This document shows, in pieces, positions 18,521 through 25,961 of a DNA stretch of 64,000 nucleotides (position 1 is its first letter; the number at the start of each line of letters is the position of its first letter). The notes below the pieces were generated by a model. The model was not told the origin of the DNA. It ran no database searches and worked only from the letters and a program-made list of their open reading frames with translations. The stretch lies in the NCBI GenBank assembly GCA_002478565.1, contig DLPC01000015.1:43972-107971 (forward strand). The letters run 5' to 3'. Both the position numbers and the translations under genes were made by a program. The DNA is from Flavobacteriales bacterium UBA7468. GTDB lineage: Bacteria > Bacteroidota > Bacteroidia > Flavobacteriales_D > Crocinitomicaceae.

Positions 18521-19812
18521 TGTAAGGCAGCTTTAAATCGGGACAAAATGCGTTCTCTGGCAAATTTGTGCTCGACAATTGGTTGGACATATTGTGCAGT
18601 TCCAAACTCAGGAACCCATTTTTTGATGTAAAGATAGTTTGGATCAAATTTCTTTTGCTGGGCCTCTGGATTAAAAACTCTGAAATAGGGTGCGGCATCA
18701 CAACCACAGCCAGCGGCCCATTGCCAACCACCAATGTTGCTCGCCAACTCGAAATCGTGTAGTTTTTCGGCAAAATAGCGCTCGCCCCAGCGCCAATCTA
18801 TTAAAAGGTGTTTGGTCAGGAAGCTCGCAACAACCATTCTTACGCGGTTGTGCATGAAACCAGTTTCGTTGAGTTCTCGCATACCGGCATCTACTAACGG
18901 ATAACCTGTTTTGCCTGCGCACCATGCTTTGAAATCAGTTTCGTTGTTTTCCCATACGATGTGATCATAGGCTGGCTTGAATGCCTTTTCGGTTGTTTGG
19001 GGAAAATGAAAAAGGATCATTTGATAGAAGTCTCGCCAAATCAGTTCATTGAGAAATTTTTCATTCGTTTGAAGTGCTTCTCTGGCTAATTTTCGGATTG
19101 AAATTGTTCCAAAACGTAAGTGCATGCTGAGTCTAGAGGTGCCTGCAATGGATGGTGTATCTCTTTGAAGGTGGTATTTTTTAAGGACTTCAATAGGCGT
19201 TTGGTTGTCGGGAAAATGCTGTGTTTGATCAGCAGCAAAGCCCATTTCTTCTAAACTAATGAGTGCAGTTGCTGGCTTCTTTGCCATGTTGTGAAGGTAC
19301 GTTTCCGTAGTGTAGGACTTCAAAAAATAAGCATTGAGCTTAGTCTTCCATTTTCTGGAGTAGGGCGTATAAATCGTATAAGGTTTACCATCATCCTTGA
19401 CAACTTCACCTTTTTCAAAAATTACTTGATCTTTGGCTCCTTTGAAATCAATTTGCATGCTTTTCAAGGCTTCAAAAACATGTTGATCACGCTCTATGGC
19501 ACGCGGTTCGTAGTCACGGTTGGTATAGACGCAACTGACTTCTAGTTTTTGAGCGAGTTCAGGAATCACGTTAAGCGGGTCACCATAAAGCACTGTCAGA
19601 TCGGAGCCAAGCTGCTGATAAGCATTTTTGAGCGCTTTGATATTTTGGTAAATAAACAAAACCCGCTGATCGTTCTTGGGCAGATGCGTTAAAATTGTTT
19701 GATCAAAAACAAAAACGGCATGTACACTTTGACAAGATTTTAATGCTTTGAATAATCCGGCATTGTCAGTAATCCTTAAATCTCGTCTATGCCAAAATAA
19801 TGCAGTGCTCAT
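18517..19812 (-). CDS. phrB: Deoxyribodipyrimidine photolyase / cryptochrome family
   Basis: Blue-light-driven FAD enzyme that repairs UV pyrimidine dimers; 431 aa. The N-terminal antenna domain starts ALFWHRRDLRITDNAGL. The FAD-binding half has GTSRLSMHLRFGTISIR, LIWRDFYQMIL, GYPLVDAGMRELNETGFMHN and SNIGGWQWAAGCGCDAAPYF. These match class I CPD photolyases. The antenna chromophore (folate, deazaflavin or other) cannot be read by eye. Its start overlaps the upstream pterin synthase stop by 4 bp and its stop overlaps bcp by 4 bp, so it is embedded in the carotenoid/photoprotection operon. Confidence 0.94.
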   Translation of the reverse strand: MSTALFWHRRDLRITDNAGLFKALKSCQSVHAVFVFDQTILTHLPKNDQRVLFIYQNIKALKNAYQQLGSDLTVLYGDPLNVIPELAQKLEVSCVYTNRDYEPRAIERDQHVFEALKSMQIDFKGAKDQVIFEKGEVVKDDGKPYTIYTPYSRKWKTKLNAYFLKSYTTETYLHNMAKKPATALISLEEMGFAADQTQHFPDNQTPIEVLKKYHLQRDTPSIAGTSRLSMHLRFGTISIRKLAREALQTNEKFLNELIWRDFYQMILFHFPQTTEKAFKPAYDHIVWENNETDFKAWCAGKTGYPLVDAGMRELNETGFMHNRVRMVVASFLTKHLLIDWRWGERYFAEKLHDFELASNIGGWQWAAGCGCDAAPYFRVFNPEAQQKKFDPNYLYIKKWVPEFGTAQYVQPIVEHKFARERILSRFKAALQ

Positions 19813-20213
19813 TTTCCGTCGTAAACAATGATGTTATTTTGGGTTTCCCAAAGTTTGATGCTTAAGCCATATTTTGGATCGAGTCGTTTTCTTAACAGGT
19901 CCCAGATAACGACAGCAATATTTTCTGCTGTTGGGTTCAAGTTGGCAAATTCAGGACAATCTAAATTGAGATTGCGGTGATCAAAGCGCTCCTGAACTTC
20001 CTCGTTGATAAGGTCTTTGACGATTTTTAAATCGATCAGGTAACCAGTTTCTTGGTCAATTTCTCCTTCAATCCAGACTTCAAGGGTGTAGTTGTGCCCA
20101 TGAAAATTCGGATTGCTGCATTTTCCAAAAATGGAAAGGTTTTTTTCGTCTGACCAATCCTTTCGATACAAGCGGTGAGCTGCATTGAAAGTGGCACGTC
20201 TACAAACTTTCAT
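19809..20213 (-). CDS. 6-pyruvoyl-tetrahydropterin synthase family protein (PTPS-II-like motif)
   Basis: 134-aa T-fold enzyme acting on dihydroneopterin triphosphate. Zinc ligands are H13 (AAHRL), H38 and H40 (HGHNY). The catalytic cysteine is C32 in KCSNPNFHGH, giving the spacing Cys-X5-HisGlyHis. As I recall the subfamilies, CX5HGH marks PTPS-II (tetrahydrobiopterin-type), while queuosine QueD has CX3HGH; so QueD is the less likely call. It lies between idi and the photolyase gene with 14-bp and 4-bp overlaps. Possible roles are pterin cofactor for an aromatic amino acid hydroxylase, or a pterin linked to light sensing (both inference). Confidence 0.88.
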   Translation of the reverse strand: MKVCRRATFNAAHRLYRKDWSDEKNLSIFGKCSNPNFHGHNYTLEVWIEGEIDQETGYLIDLKIVKDLINEEVQERFDHRNLNLDCPEFANLNPTAENIAVVIWDLLRKRLDPKYGLSIKLWETQNNIIVYDGK

Positions 20214-20736
20214 AAGCTGCTTTTGTGATTTCTTCTAAATGTTGATTGAATAATATTTTGAACCAAGCAGTATATTTTTCTGGATGTTGTTCTAAATCCT
20301 GAAGCAAGTCATTCATGGAAACCCACTTATAGTCCTCTACCTCTTCTTTATTGATCAGTGGATTTACATTGGTATAACCAAAAAGTACATGATCGAGTTC
20401 GTGTTCTGTGAGACCTTGATCAAGTTTGGCCTTGTAAATAAAACTAAAAGCTTCTTGAAGTTCTGCCTCCATGCCCATTTCTTCTTTTAACCTGCGTTTG
20501 GCTGCTACAAGACTGCTTTCTCCGGGTCTTTGGTGTGAACAACAAGTATTCGTCCAGAGCAGCGGAGAATGGTATTTGTGTGCTGCCCTTTGTTGCAGCA
20601 AGAGCTCACCTTTTGAGTTGAACAAGATAACAGAAAAGGCACGATGGAGTAAGCCCAATTGGTGTGCCTCCATTTTTTCTAAAAGACCAATTTCATTGTC
20701 TTGGTCATCGATTAATATGACATTCTCTTCGTACAT
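20200..20736 (-). CDS. idi: Isopentenyl-diphosphate delta-isomerase, type I
   Basis: Interconverts isopentenyl and dimethylallyl diphosphate, supplying carotenoid precursors. The Nudix-like type I enzyme has the catalytic cysteine in TNTCCSHQRPGES, the Nudix helix AKRRLKEEMGM and the metal/catalytic glutamate region EHELDHVLFGY. The protein is 178 aa from ATG at 20736; a TTG one codon upstream is less likely. Its ATG overlaps the crtB stop by one base (TGATG), and its end overlaps the pterin synthase start by 14 bp. Its place directly after crtB supports a carotenoid role. Confidence 0.95.
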   Translation of the reverse strand: MYEENVILIDDQDNEIGLLEKMEAHQLGLLHRAFSVILFNSKGELLLQQRAAHKYHSPLLWTNTCCSHQRPGESSLVAAKRRLKEEMGMEAELQEAFSFIYKAKLDQGLTEHELDHVLFGYTNVNPLINKEEVEDYKWVSMNDLLQDLEQHPEKYTAWFKILFNQHLEEITKAAYESL

Positions 20737-21572
20737 CAAAGCAAATTTAAATTGTGTCTGACGTATGACGTAAGCAGTATGCGCATTTTTCTGTAATTCG
20801 GTATACGAATGCGTTCATTTAAGACCAATTCGGCAGGGGTACTTTTGATTTTCTTAAATAATTTAAAGTAGTATTTGTAAGCCATATAGACACCAAAGCG
20901 CGCTTTTCTTGGTAATAACAGAATGCCTTCATAACCTTTTTGAAAATCGAGCGCGATGTCCGCTTCAATTTCCTTTTTAAGCGCATTATTAAATTCGGTC
21001 AAATTGATACCAGGAAAATAAGTGCGCCCTAATTCTTGGTAATCGGCTTTCAGGTCTCTTAAAAAGTTGATTTTCTGGAAAGCCGCGCCAAGCTTCATGG
21101 CATAAGGTTTCAAGTGCTCGTATTGTGCTTGATCACCCTCCACAAAAACCTTCAAGCACATCAGGCCCACCACTTCTGCAGACCCTAAAATATAGGTTTC
21201 ATACTTGCCTTGATCGTAAGTGTGCTTTTGTAAATCCATTTCCATGGAATCCAAAAAAGTATCGATGAGTTCAGTAGGAATTTGATACCGATTCACTGCC
21301 CACTGAAAACTATTTAAAATAGGATTCAAAGAAATTCCGGCATCTATGGCTTCATAGGTTTGAACCTTGAAATCGGCAAGTAATTTCGCTTTGTCATAGC
21401 CATGAAAAGTGTCGACGATTTCGTCTGCAAAGCGCACGAAACCATAAATGGCATAAATAGGTTTTTGTATTTCCTTGTGTAAAAAACTAATCCCTAAAGA
21501 AAAGGACGTGCTGTAACGCTTGGTTGTCAGCTCGCTCATTTCTTGGCTAATTTGATCAAATAGTGCTTTCAT
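20736..21572 (-). CDS. crtB: Phytoene synthase (phytoene/squalene synthase family)
   Basis: Condenses two geranylgeranyl diphosphates to phytoene. The 278-aa all-helical enzyme shows both aspartate-rich motifs: FADEIVD near residue 47 and LRDLKADYQELGRTYFP near 175. It also has the N-terminal SFSLGISFL region for substrate entry. It is paired with crtI 11 bp upstream. The family also contains squalene and diapophytoene synthases; the crtI and idi context favours phytoene synthase. No lycopene cyclase, hydroxylase or GGPP synthase lies in the window. Confidence 0.93.
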   Translation of the reverse strand: MKALFDQISQEMSELTTKRYSTSFSLGISFLHKEIQKPIYAIYGFVRFADEIVDTFHGYDKAKLLADFKVQTYEAIDAGISLNPILNSFQWAVNRYQIPTELIDTFLDSMEMDLQKHTYDQGKYETYILGSAEVVGLMCLKVFVEGDQAQYEHLKPYAMKLGAAFQKINFLRDLKADYQELGRTYFPGINLTEFNNALKKEIEADIALDFQKGYEGILLLPRKARFGVYMAYKYYFKLFKKIKSTPAELVLNERIRIPNYRKMRILLTSYVRHNLNLL

Positions 21573-21583
21573 AGGATACAGTT

Positions 21584-23053
21584 TTAAGAGTGCTGAGCAA
21601 TAATGAGTTTAGAAACGACTTCTCCTGAGATGATGGAAGGCGGAACGCCAGGACCCGGAACAGTCAGTTGCCCAGTGTAATAGAGGTTGTTAATTTTTTT
21701 ATGTTGTATGCGTGGCTTGAGAATAGCGGTTTGACGCAAGGTATTGGCCAAGCCGTAAGCATTGCCTTTGAAGGCATTGTATTCTTGTTTGAAATCTGAT
21801 ACGCAGAAACTACGCATGTAAACAATGTTGTCTTTGATATCATTACCGGTTAGCACTTTGAGTCTTTCGAGCAGCAAATCAAAATATTGTGTACGGGTTG
21901 TTTCGTCGTCTTTTAAATTTGGAGCTAAGGGAATTAAGAAAAATAAATTTTCAGAACCCTCTGGAGCTACAGTTGGGTCGGTTACTGAAGGCACACTCAT
22001 ATAAAATAGCGGGTTCTTTGGCCAACTCGGATTTTTATAAATGGTTTTACCGTGCTCTTCTAATGATTCATCAAAAAAGAGGTTGTGGTGTTCAAGGTTT
22101 GTCAGCTTTTTATTGACACCGACATAATACAACAGGCTTGAAGGTGCCATCGTTCTTTTGTCCCAATATTGATCTGAATAATTGGCATTCTTGCCAAGCA
22201 ATGTTTGATCAGTGTGTGCATAGTCGGCACCGGAGATTACGATGTCAGCTTTTTCAACTAGGCCATTGACTTTTACTCCTACTGCCTTTCCATTTTCAAT
22301 AATGATTTCTTCGACATTGGCATTCGTACGAATGATCGCACCCTGTTCTTGGGCGATGCGCGCAAAGGCTTTAATAAATTCGTGCATGCCTTTCATCGGG
22401 TACCAAGTACCGAGTTGGATGTCGGCATAGTTCATTAAAGAATACAATGCGGGTGTTTCGTTGGGCATTGCCCCTAAGAAGAGTACTGGAAATTCCAAAA
22501 GTGCTAAAATCTTGGGGTGCTTGAAATACTTGCGAATAAATGCTGAGAAGGACGAAAAAAGGTGCATTTTGAACAAACCACCAAGTACACGACTGTCAAA
22601 AAATTCTGTTAAACTCAGGCTCGGTTTGTAGACGAGGTCTTCCATGCCTACTTTGTACTTGTAGGCTGCATCTTTCAAGAAAGCTTGTAATTTTAAGGAA
22701 CTACCTGGTTCGAGGGATTCAAACCACTCCTCTAATTTGGGCATTTCAGCAGGAACGTTGGTATAGCTGTGATCAGGCCAATAGACTCTGTATGAAGGGT
22801 CGAGTCTTTTGAGTTCGTAAAAATCGTTAGTTGTATAGCCAAAAGATTGATAGAATTTTTCAAAGACATCTGGCATCCAGTACCATGAAGGTCCCATATC
22901 AAAAACAAATCCGTTGGCCTCAAATTGCCTTGCACGGCCTCCGATGGTGCTGTTCTTTTCAAAAACAGTAACATCGTAGCCAGATCTCGCCAAAAACGAA
23001 GCAGCGGACAGACTCGAGATTCCCGAGCCAATAATGTGTATTTTTTTTGTCAT
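21584..23053 (-). CDS. crtI: Phytoene desaturase
   Basis: FAD-dependent desaturase converting phytoene toward lycopene; membrane-associated. At 489 aa it has the N-terminal dinucleotide fold IIGSGISSLSAASFLA with FEKNSTIGGRARQF, and the C-terminal CrtI signature TGQLTVPGPGVPPSIISGE. The GPSWYWMPDVFEKFY block is typical of Bacteroidota CrtI. It is 3 bp downstream of the ECF sigma gene and 11 bp upstream of crtB. The number of desaturation steps and the final pigment cannot be told from the sequence. Confidence 0.95.
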   Translation of the reverse strand: MTKKIHIIGSGISSLSAASFLARSGYDVTVFEKNSTIGGRARQFEANGFVFDMGPSWYWMPDVFEKFYQSFGYTTNDFYELKRLDPSYRVYWPDHSYTNVPAEMPKLEEWFESLEPGSSLKLQAFLKDAAYKYKVGMEDLVYKPSLSLTEFFDSRVLGGLFKMHLFSSFSAFIRKYFKHPKILALLEFPVLFLGAMPNETPALYSLMNYADIQLGTWYPMKGMHEFIKAFARIAQEQGAIIRTNANVEEIIIENGKAVGVKVNGLVEKADIVISGADYAHTDQTLLGKNANYSDQYWDKRTMAPSSLLYYVGVNKKLTNLEHHNLFFDESLEEHGKTIYKNPSWPKNPLFYMSVPSVTDPTVAPEGSENLFFLIPLAPNLKDDETTRTQYFDLLLERLKVLTGNDIKDNIVYMRSFCVSDFKQEYNAFKGNAYGLANTLRQTAILKPRIQHKKINNLYYTGQLTVPGPGVPPSIISGEVVSKLIIAQHS

Positions 23054-23056
23054 AAA

Positions 23057-23569
23057 TTAATTTGCCGAAAATGCGAATTCCGGTAAGGCTTCCATCAGCT
23101 TTTTTCTGGCGATGAAAATCCGGCTCTTCACGGTTCCGATCGGAATACTTAGTTTGTCTGCGATCTCTTTGTATTTGTAGCCTTGAAAATGCATTTCAAA
23201 TGGCTCTTTGTATTCCTCTCCTAATAAGTCTATTTGCTTGTTGATGTCTTTGACACCAATTTTCTCTATTGCGTTGTCGTCGTGGCTCTGGATGTTGCCG
23301 ACCAAAAATAATTCTTTGCTATGGTCGAAAATAGCACCAGATTTTACTTTTCTTCTGTACTGATTGATGAACAAGTTACGCATAATTGTGAACACCCACC
23401 CTTTAAAGTTTGTCTGAGGCGTATAATAGCTGCGATAGGTGATCGCCTTCAACATGGTTTCTTGTGTCAAATCCCTTGCGTCTTCTCGGTTTCTTGTAAA
23501 AGAAAGAGCAAAAGACTGAAGGTTATTTTCTAAACCAATTAATGCTTCATTGAATTCAATTGTAGACAT
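23057..23569 (-). CDS. ECF-type RNA polymerase sigma factor heading the carotenoid operon
   Basis: 170 aa with sigma region 2 (ARDLTQETMLKAITYRSYY, FKGWVFTIMRNLFINQYRR) and region 4 helix-turn-helix (YKYKEIADKLSIPIGTVKSR). It redirects RNA polymerase to a stress or light regulon, presumably including its own operon (inference). It is the first gene of the operon sigma-crtI-crtB-idi-PTPS-photolyase-bcp. No anti-sigma gene is adjacent, so control must come from elsewhere, perhaps through the repeated heptamer sites just upstream. The ATG at 23569 follows a promoter-like region by about 30 nt. Confidence 0.92.
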   Translation of the reverse strand: MSTIEFNEALIGLENNLQSFALSFTRNREDARDLTQETMLKAITYRSYYTPQTNFKGWVFTIMRNLFINQYRRKVKSGAIFDHSKELFLVGNIQSHDDNAIEKIGVKDINKQIDLLGEEYKEPFEMHFQGYKYKEIADKLSIPIGTVKSRIFIARKKLMEALPEFAFSAN

Positions 23570-23582
23570 GGCGAATAGTTTT

Positions 23583-23628
23583 GTTTAACGATTACGTTAT
23601 AAAGTTAAACATAATTTGTTTAACAAAA
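23583..23628 (-). promoter_or_regulatory. Promoter and operator-like repeats of the carotenoid/photoprotection operon
   Basis: On the minus strand, TTTTG (23628-23624) and TAACTTTA (23607-23600) are separated by 16 nt and resemble the primary-sigma promoter with one mismatch in the -7. The heptamer GTTAAAC/GTTTAAC occurs three times: 23618-23624 and 23604-23610 as a perfect inverted repeat with a 7-nt gap lying across the promoter spacer, and again at 23583-23589. This layout suits a repressor or MerR-type regulator. The binding protein is unknown. Confidence 0.5.
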
Positions 23629-23726
23629 CAACAAAAAGAATAAACAAAACAATAAATATTTTTTATTTTTTCTTCAAATGAATGCTCAAACCAAGCATCC
23701 AAAAGCTTTTGAAGGTGAAAATAAAA

Positions 23727-24665
23727 TTAGGAGTTCACGTTTTCGAGCATGACTTTTACCATTGCTTTGGTATCAAATTGTGCTTTCCAGCCCCAATCTT
23801 TGGTAGCGTGGCTGTCGTCGATAGAATTGGGCCAACTGTCTGCGATGGCTTGTCTGAAGTCAGGGGCGTAGTCAATTTCAAAATTCGGTTGTAAGGCTTT
23901 GATCTCAGCTGCTAGCTGAGCAGGTGTAAAGCTGCAACCTGCAAGATTATAGGCTGACCTGATTTTTATTTGTTCGGCAGGCGACTCCATCAGTTCGATT
24001 GTAGCGCGGATGGCATCATCCATGAACATCATGGGAAGCGCGGTATTCTCGCTCAAAAAGCAAGTAAACTTTCCTTCAGATTTGGCTTTGTAAAAAATAT
24101 CAACAGCATAATCTGTGGTTCCACCGCCTGGTAAACTCTTGTAAGAGATGAGACCAGGGTAGCGAATGCTGCGGACATCAACTCCAAATTTATTGTGGTA
24201 GTATTCACACCAGCGTTCACCTGCTTGTTTAGAAATGCCGTAAACCGTTGTTGGCTCCATGATGGTGTGCTGTGGTGTGAGGTCAGCAGGGGTGGTAGGG
24301 CCAAAAACTGCGATTGAACTTGGCCAAAATATTTTTTTAATGTGTCCTTCTTTTGCTAAATCCAGGATGGTAAACAATCCTTCCATATTCAAGCGCCAAG
24401 CAAAATCTGGATTTTTTTCTGCGGTGGCAGAAAGCAGTGCAGCCAGTAAATAAACCTGTTCTATTTTATTTTCAATGATGTATTGTCTGACATGATCTCG
24501 GTCCAAAGCATCCATTTTGACATATGGGCCATTTTGAAGGATATCAGGACACTCGTCTTTGAGATCTGCTGCGATCACTGCTTGATCACCAAATTGAGTG
24601 CGCAGCGCTAAAACGAGTTCAGTTCCGATCTGGCCGCAAGAACCAATTACCAAGATTTTTGTCAT
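23727..24665 (-). CDS. L-threonine 3-dehydrogenase, SDR (UDP-galactose epimerase-like) type
   Basis: 312-aa extended SDR enzyme oxidising threonine to 2-amino-3-ketobutyrate with NAD. The Rossmann motif GSCGQIG is at residues 8-14, the catalytic YGISK at 142-146 and a serine pair in WPSSIAVFG near 115. The block RYPGLISYKSLPGGGTTDYAV near 175 is characteristic of the SDR-type threonine dehydrogenase known from Flavobacterium and related groups. The reading frame is open further upstream, but ATG at 24665 gives the canonical N-terminus MTKILVIG. No Kbl ligase is adjacent. Confidence 0.88.
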   Translation of the reverse strand: MTKILVIGSCGQIGTELVLALRTQFGDQAVIAADLKDECPDILQNGPYVKMDALDRDHVRQYIIENKIEQVYLLAALLSATAEKNPDFAWRLNMEGLFTILDLAKEGHIKKIFWPSSIAVFGPTTPADLTPQHTIMEPTTVYGISKQAGERWCEYYHNKFGVDVRSIRYPGLISYKSLPGGGTTDYAVDIFYKAKSEGKFTCFLSENTALPMMFMDDAIRATIELMESPAEQIKIRSAYNLAGCSFTPAQLAAEIKALQPNFEIDYAPDFRQAIADSWPNSIDDSHATKDWGWKAQFDTKAMVKVMLENVNS

Positions 24666-24687
24666 TGTATTGAGTTGATGGTTGCGA

Positions 24688-24695
24688 CAAAAGTA
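24688..24695 (-). promoter_or_regulatory. -7 promoter element TACTTTTG for the threonine dehydrogenase gene
   Basis: Exact TAnnTTTG match, 22 nt upstream of the ATG at 24665. This also supports the internal start chosen for the gene. No -33 element at normal spacing is evident. Confidence 0.42.
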
Positions 24696-24737
24696 GTAAA
24701 ACTGACCAAAATCATATATTGCAGTCGTACTTTCGTT

Positions 24738-24745
24738 TAGTTTTG
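24738..24745 (+). promoter_or_regulatory. -7 promoter element TAGTTTTG for the homogentisate dioxygenase operon
   Basis: Exact TAnnTTTG match 19 nt before the ATG at 24765, with a TTG at 24719-24721 located 16 nt upstream as a possible -33 element. It lies back-to-back with the threonine dehydrogenase promoter. Confidence 0.45.
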
Positions 24746-24764
24746 TTCTACTAAAACTTTTAAA

Positions 24765-25922
24765 ATGCCATTTTATCACAAATTAGGCCAGATTCCACAC
24801 AAAAGACACACTGTGTTTCGTCAACCAAATGGTTCAATTTATCACGAGCAGCTTTTTGGAACAATAGGTTTTGACGGTATGTCGACCTTGATGTATCACA
24901 TTCAACCGCCTACAGTTGTCAAGAAAATAGGCGCGCAAAAAAATATTGCGCCTGAAATAGCCATCGAGAAAAACATGCTCATGCGCAGTTTTAGAGGCTA
25001 TGACCTCAAACCTGTTGCCGATTACGTAGAAAGCAGGGTTCCGGTTTTAGTCAATTCTGATGTTTATCTAGAACTTGCCGCACCTACCGAATCGATGAAG
25101 GACTACTTTTATAAGAATGCCGATGCAGATGAAATCATATTCATTCACAAAGGTTCGGGTAAGCTGCGTACCCAACTCGGAAATATTGACTTCTCGTACG
25201 GCGATTACTTAGTCATCCCGCGCGGAATGATTTACCAACTTCAATTCAATGACCAAAACAACCGCTTGTTCATCATACAGTCTTTTCATCCGGTTTACAC
25301 GCCTAAGCGTTACCGCAATTGGTTTGGGCAGCTTCTTGAGCATTCACCATTTTGTGAGCGCGATATTCGCACACCGCATGAATTAGAAACACATGACGAA
25401 GAAGGTGATTTCTTGATTCGCATCAAAAAGCAAGATGTACTCTATGACTACACCTATGCGCATCATCCATTTAATGTAGTAGGTTGGGACGGCTACAATT
25501 ACCCATACGCTTTCTCCATTCACGATTTTGAACCGATTACAGGAAGGGTACACTTGCCACCTCCGATTCATCAAACTTTTGAAACTTCAGCTTTCGTAGT
25601 TTGTTCTTTCGTACCACGCCTTTACGATTACCATCCGGATTCTATTCCGGCACCATACAATCATTCCAATATTGACTCTGATGAGGTTCTTTATTATGTA
25701 GATGGTGATTTTATGAGCAGAAATAACATTGAAAAAGGACAAATTACTTTGCATCCAGCTGGAATTCCACATGGGCCACACCCGGGCGCCTACGAAAGGA
25801 GCATCGGAAAAACCGAAACAGAAGAGTTGGCCGTTATGGTCGATACATTCAAGCCACTTTGTTTGACCAAACGTGCTTTAGAAATTGAATTGCCTGATTA
25901 CATGTTCTCTTGGCAACACTAA
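24765..25922 (+). CDS. hmgA: Homogentisate 1,2-dioxygenase
   Basis: Non-haem iron cupin enzyme opening the ring of homogentisate to maleylacetoacetate in tyrosine catabolism. At 385 aa it is the shorter bacterial form. The N-terminal cupin includes DEIIFIHKGSGKLRTQLG near 126. The C-terminal active-site region has LPPPIHQTFET near 264 and LHPAGIPHGPHPGAYE near 330, with the iron-binding histidines. It is followed after 39 bp by 4-hydroxyphenylpyruvate dioxygenase, the preceding enzyme of the pathway, which fixes the assignment. Maleylacetoacetate isomerase and fumarylacetoacetase are not in the window. Confidence 0.94.
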   Translation: MPFYHKLGQIPHKRHTVFRQPNGSIYHEQLFGTIGFDGMSTLMYHIQPPTVVKKIGAQKNIAPEIAIEKNMLMRSFRGYDLKPVADYVESRVPVLVNSDVYLELAAPTESMKDYFYKNADADEIIFIHKGSGKLRTQLGNIDFSYGDYLVIPRGMIYQLQFNDQNNRLFIIQSFHPVYTPKRYRNWFGQLLEHSPFCERDIRTPHELETHDEEGDFLIRIKKQDVLYDYTYAHHPFNVVGWDGYNYPYAFSIHDFEPITGRVHLPPPIHQTFETSAFVVCSFVPRLYDYHPDSIPAPYNHSNIDSDEVLYYVDGDFMSRNNIEKGQITLHPAGIPHGPHPGAYERSIGKTETEELAVMVDTFKPLCLTKRALEIELPDYMFSWQH

Positions 25923-25961
25923 CTCAGCTTTAATCCCTAATTTTGATACAAATTCACCTTT

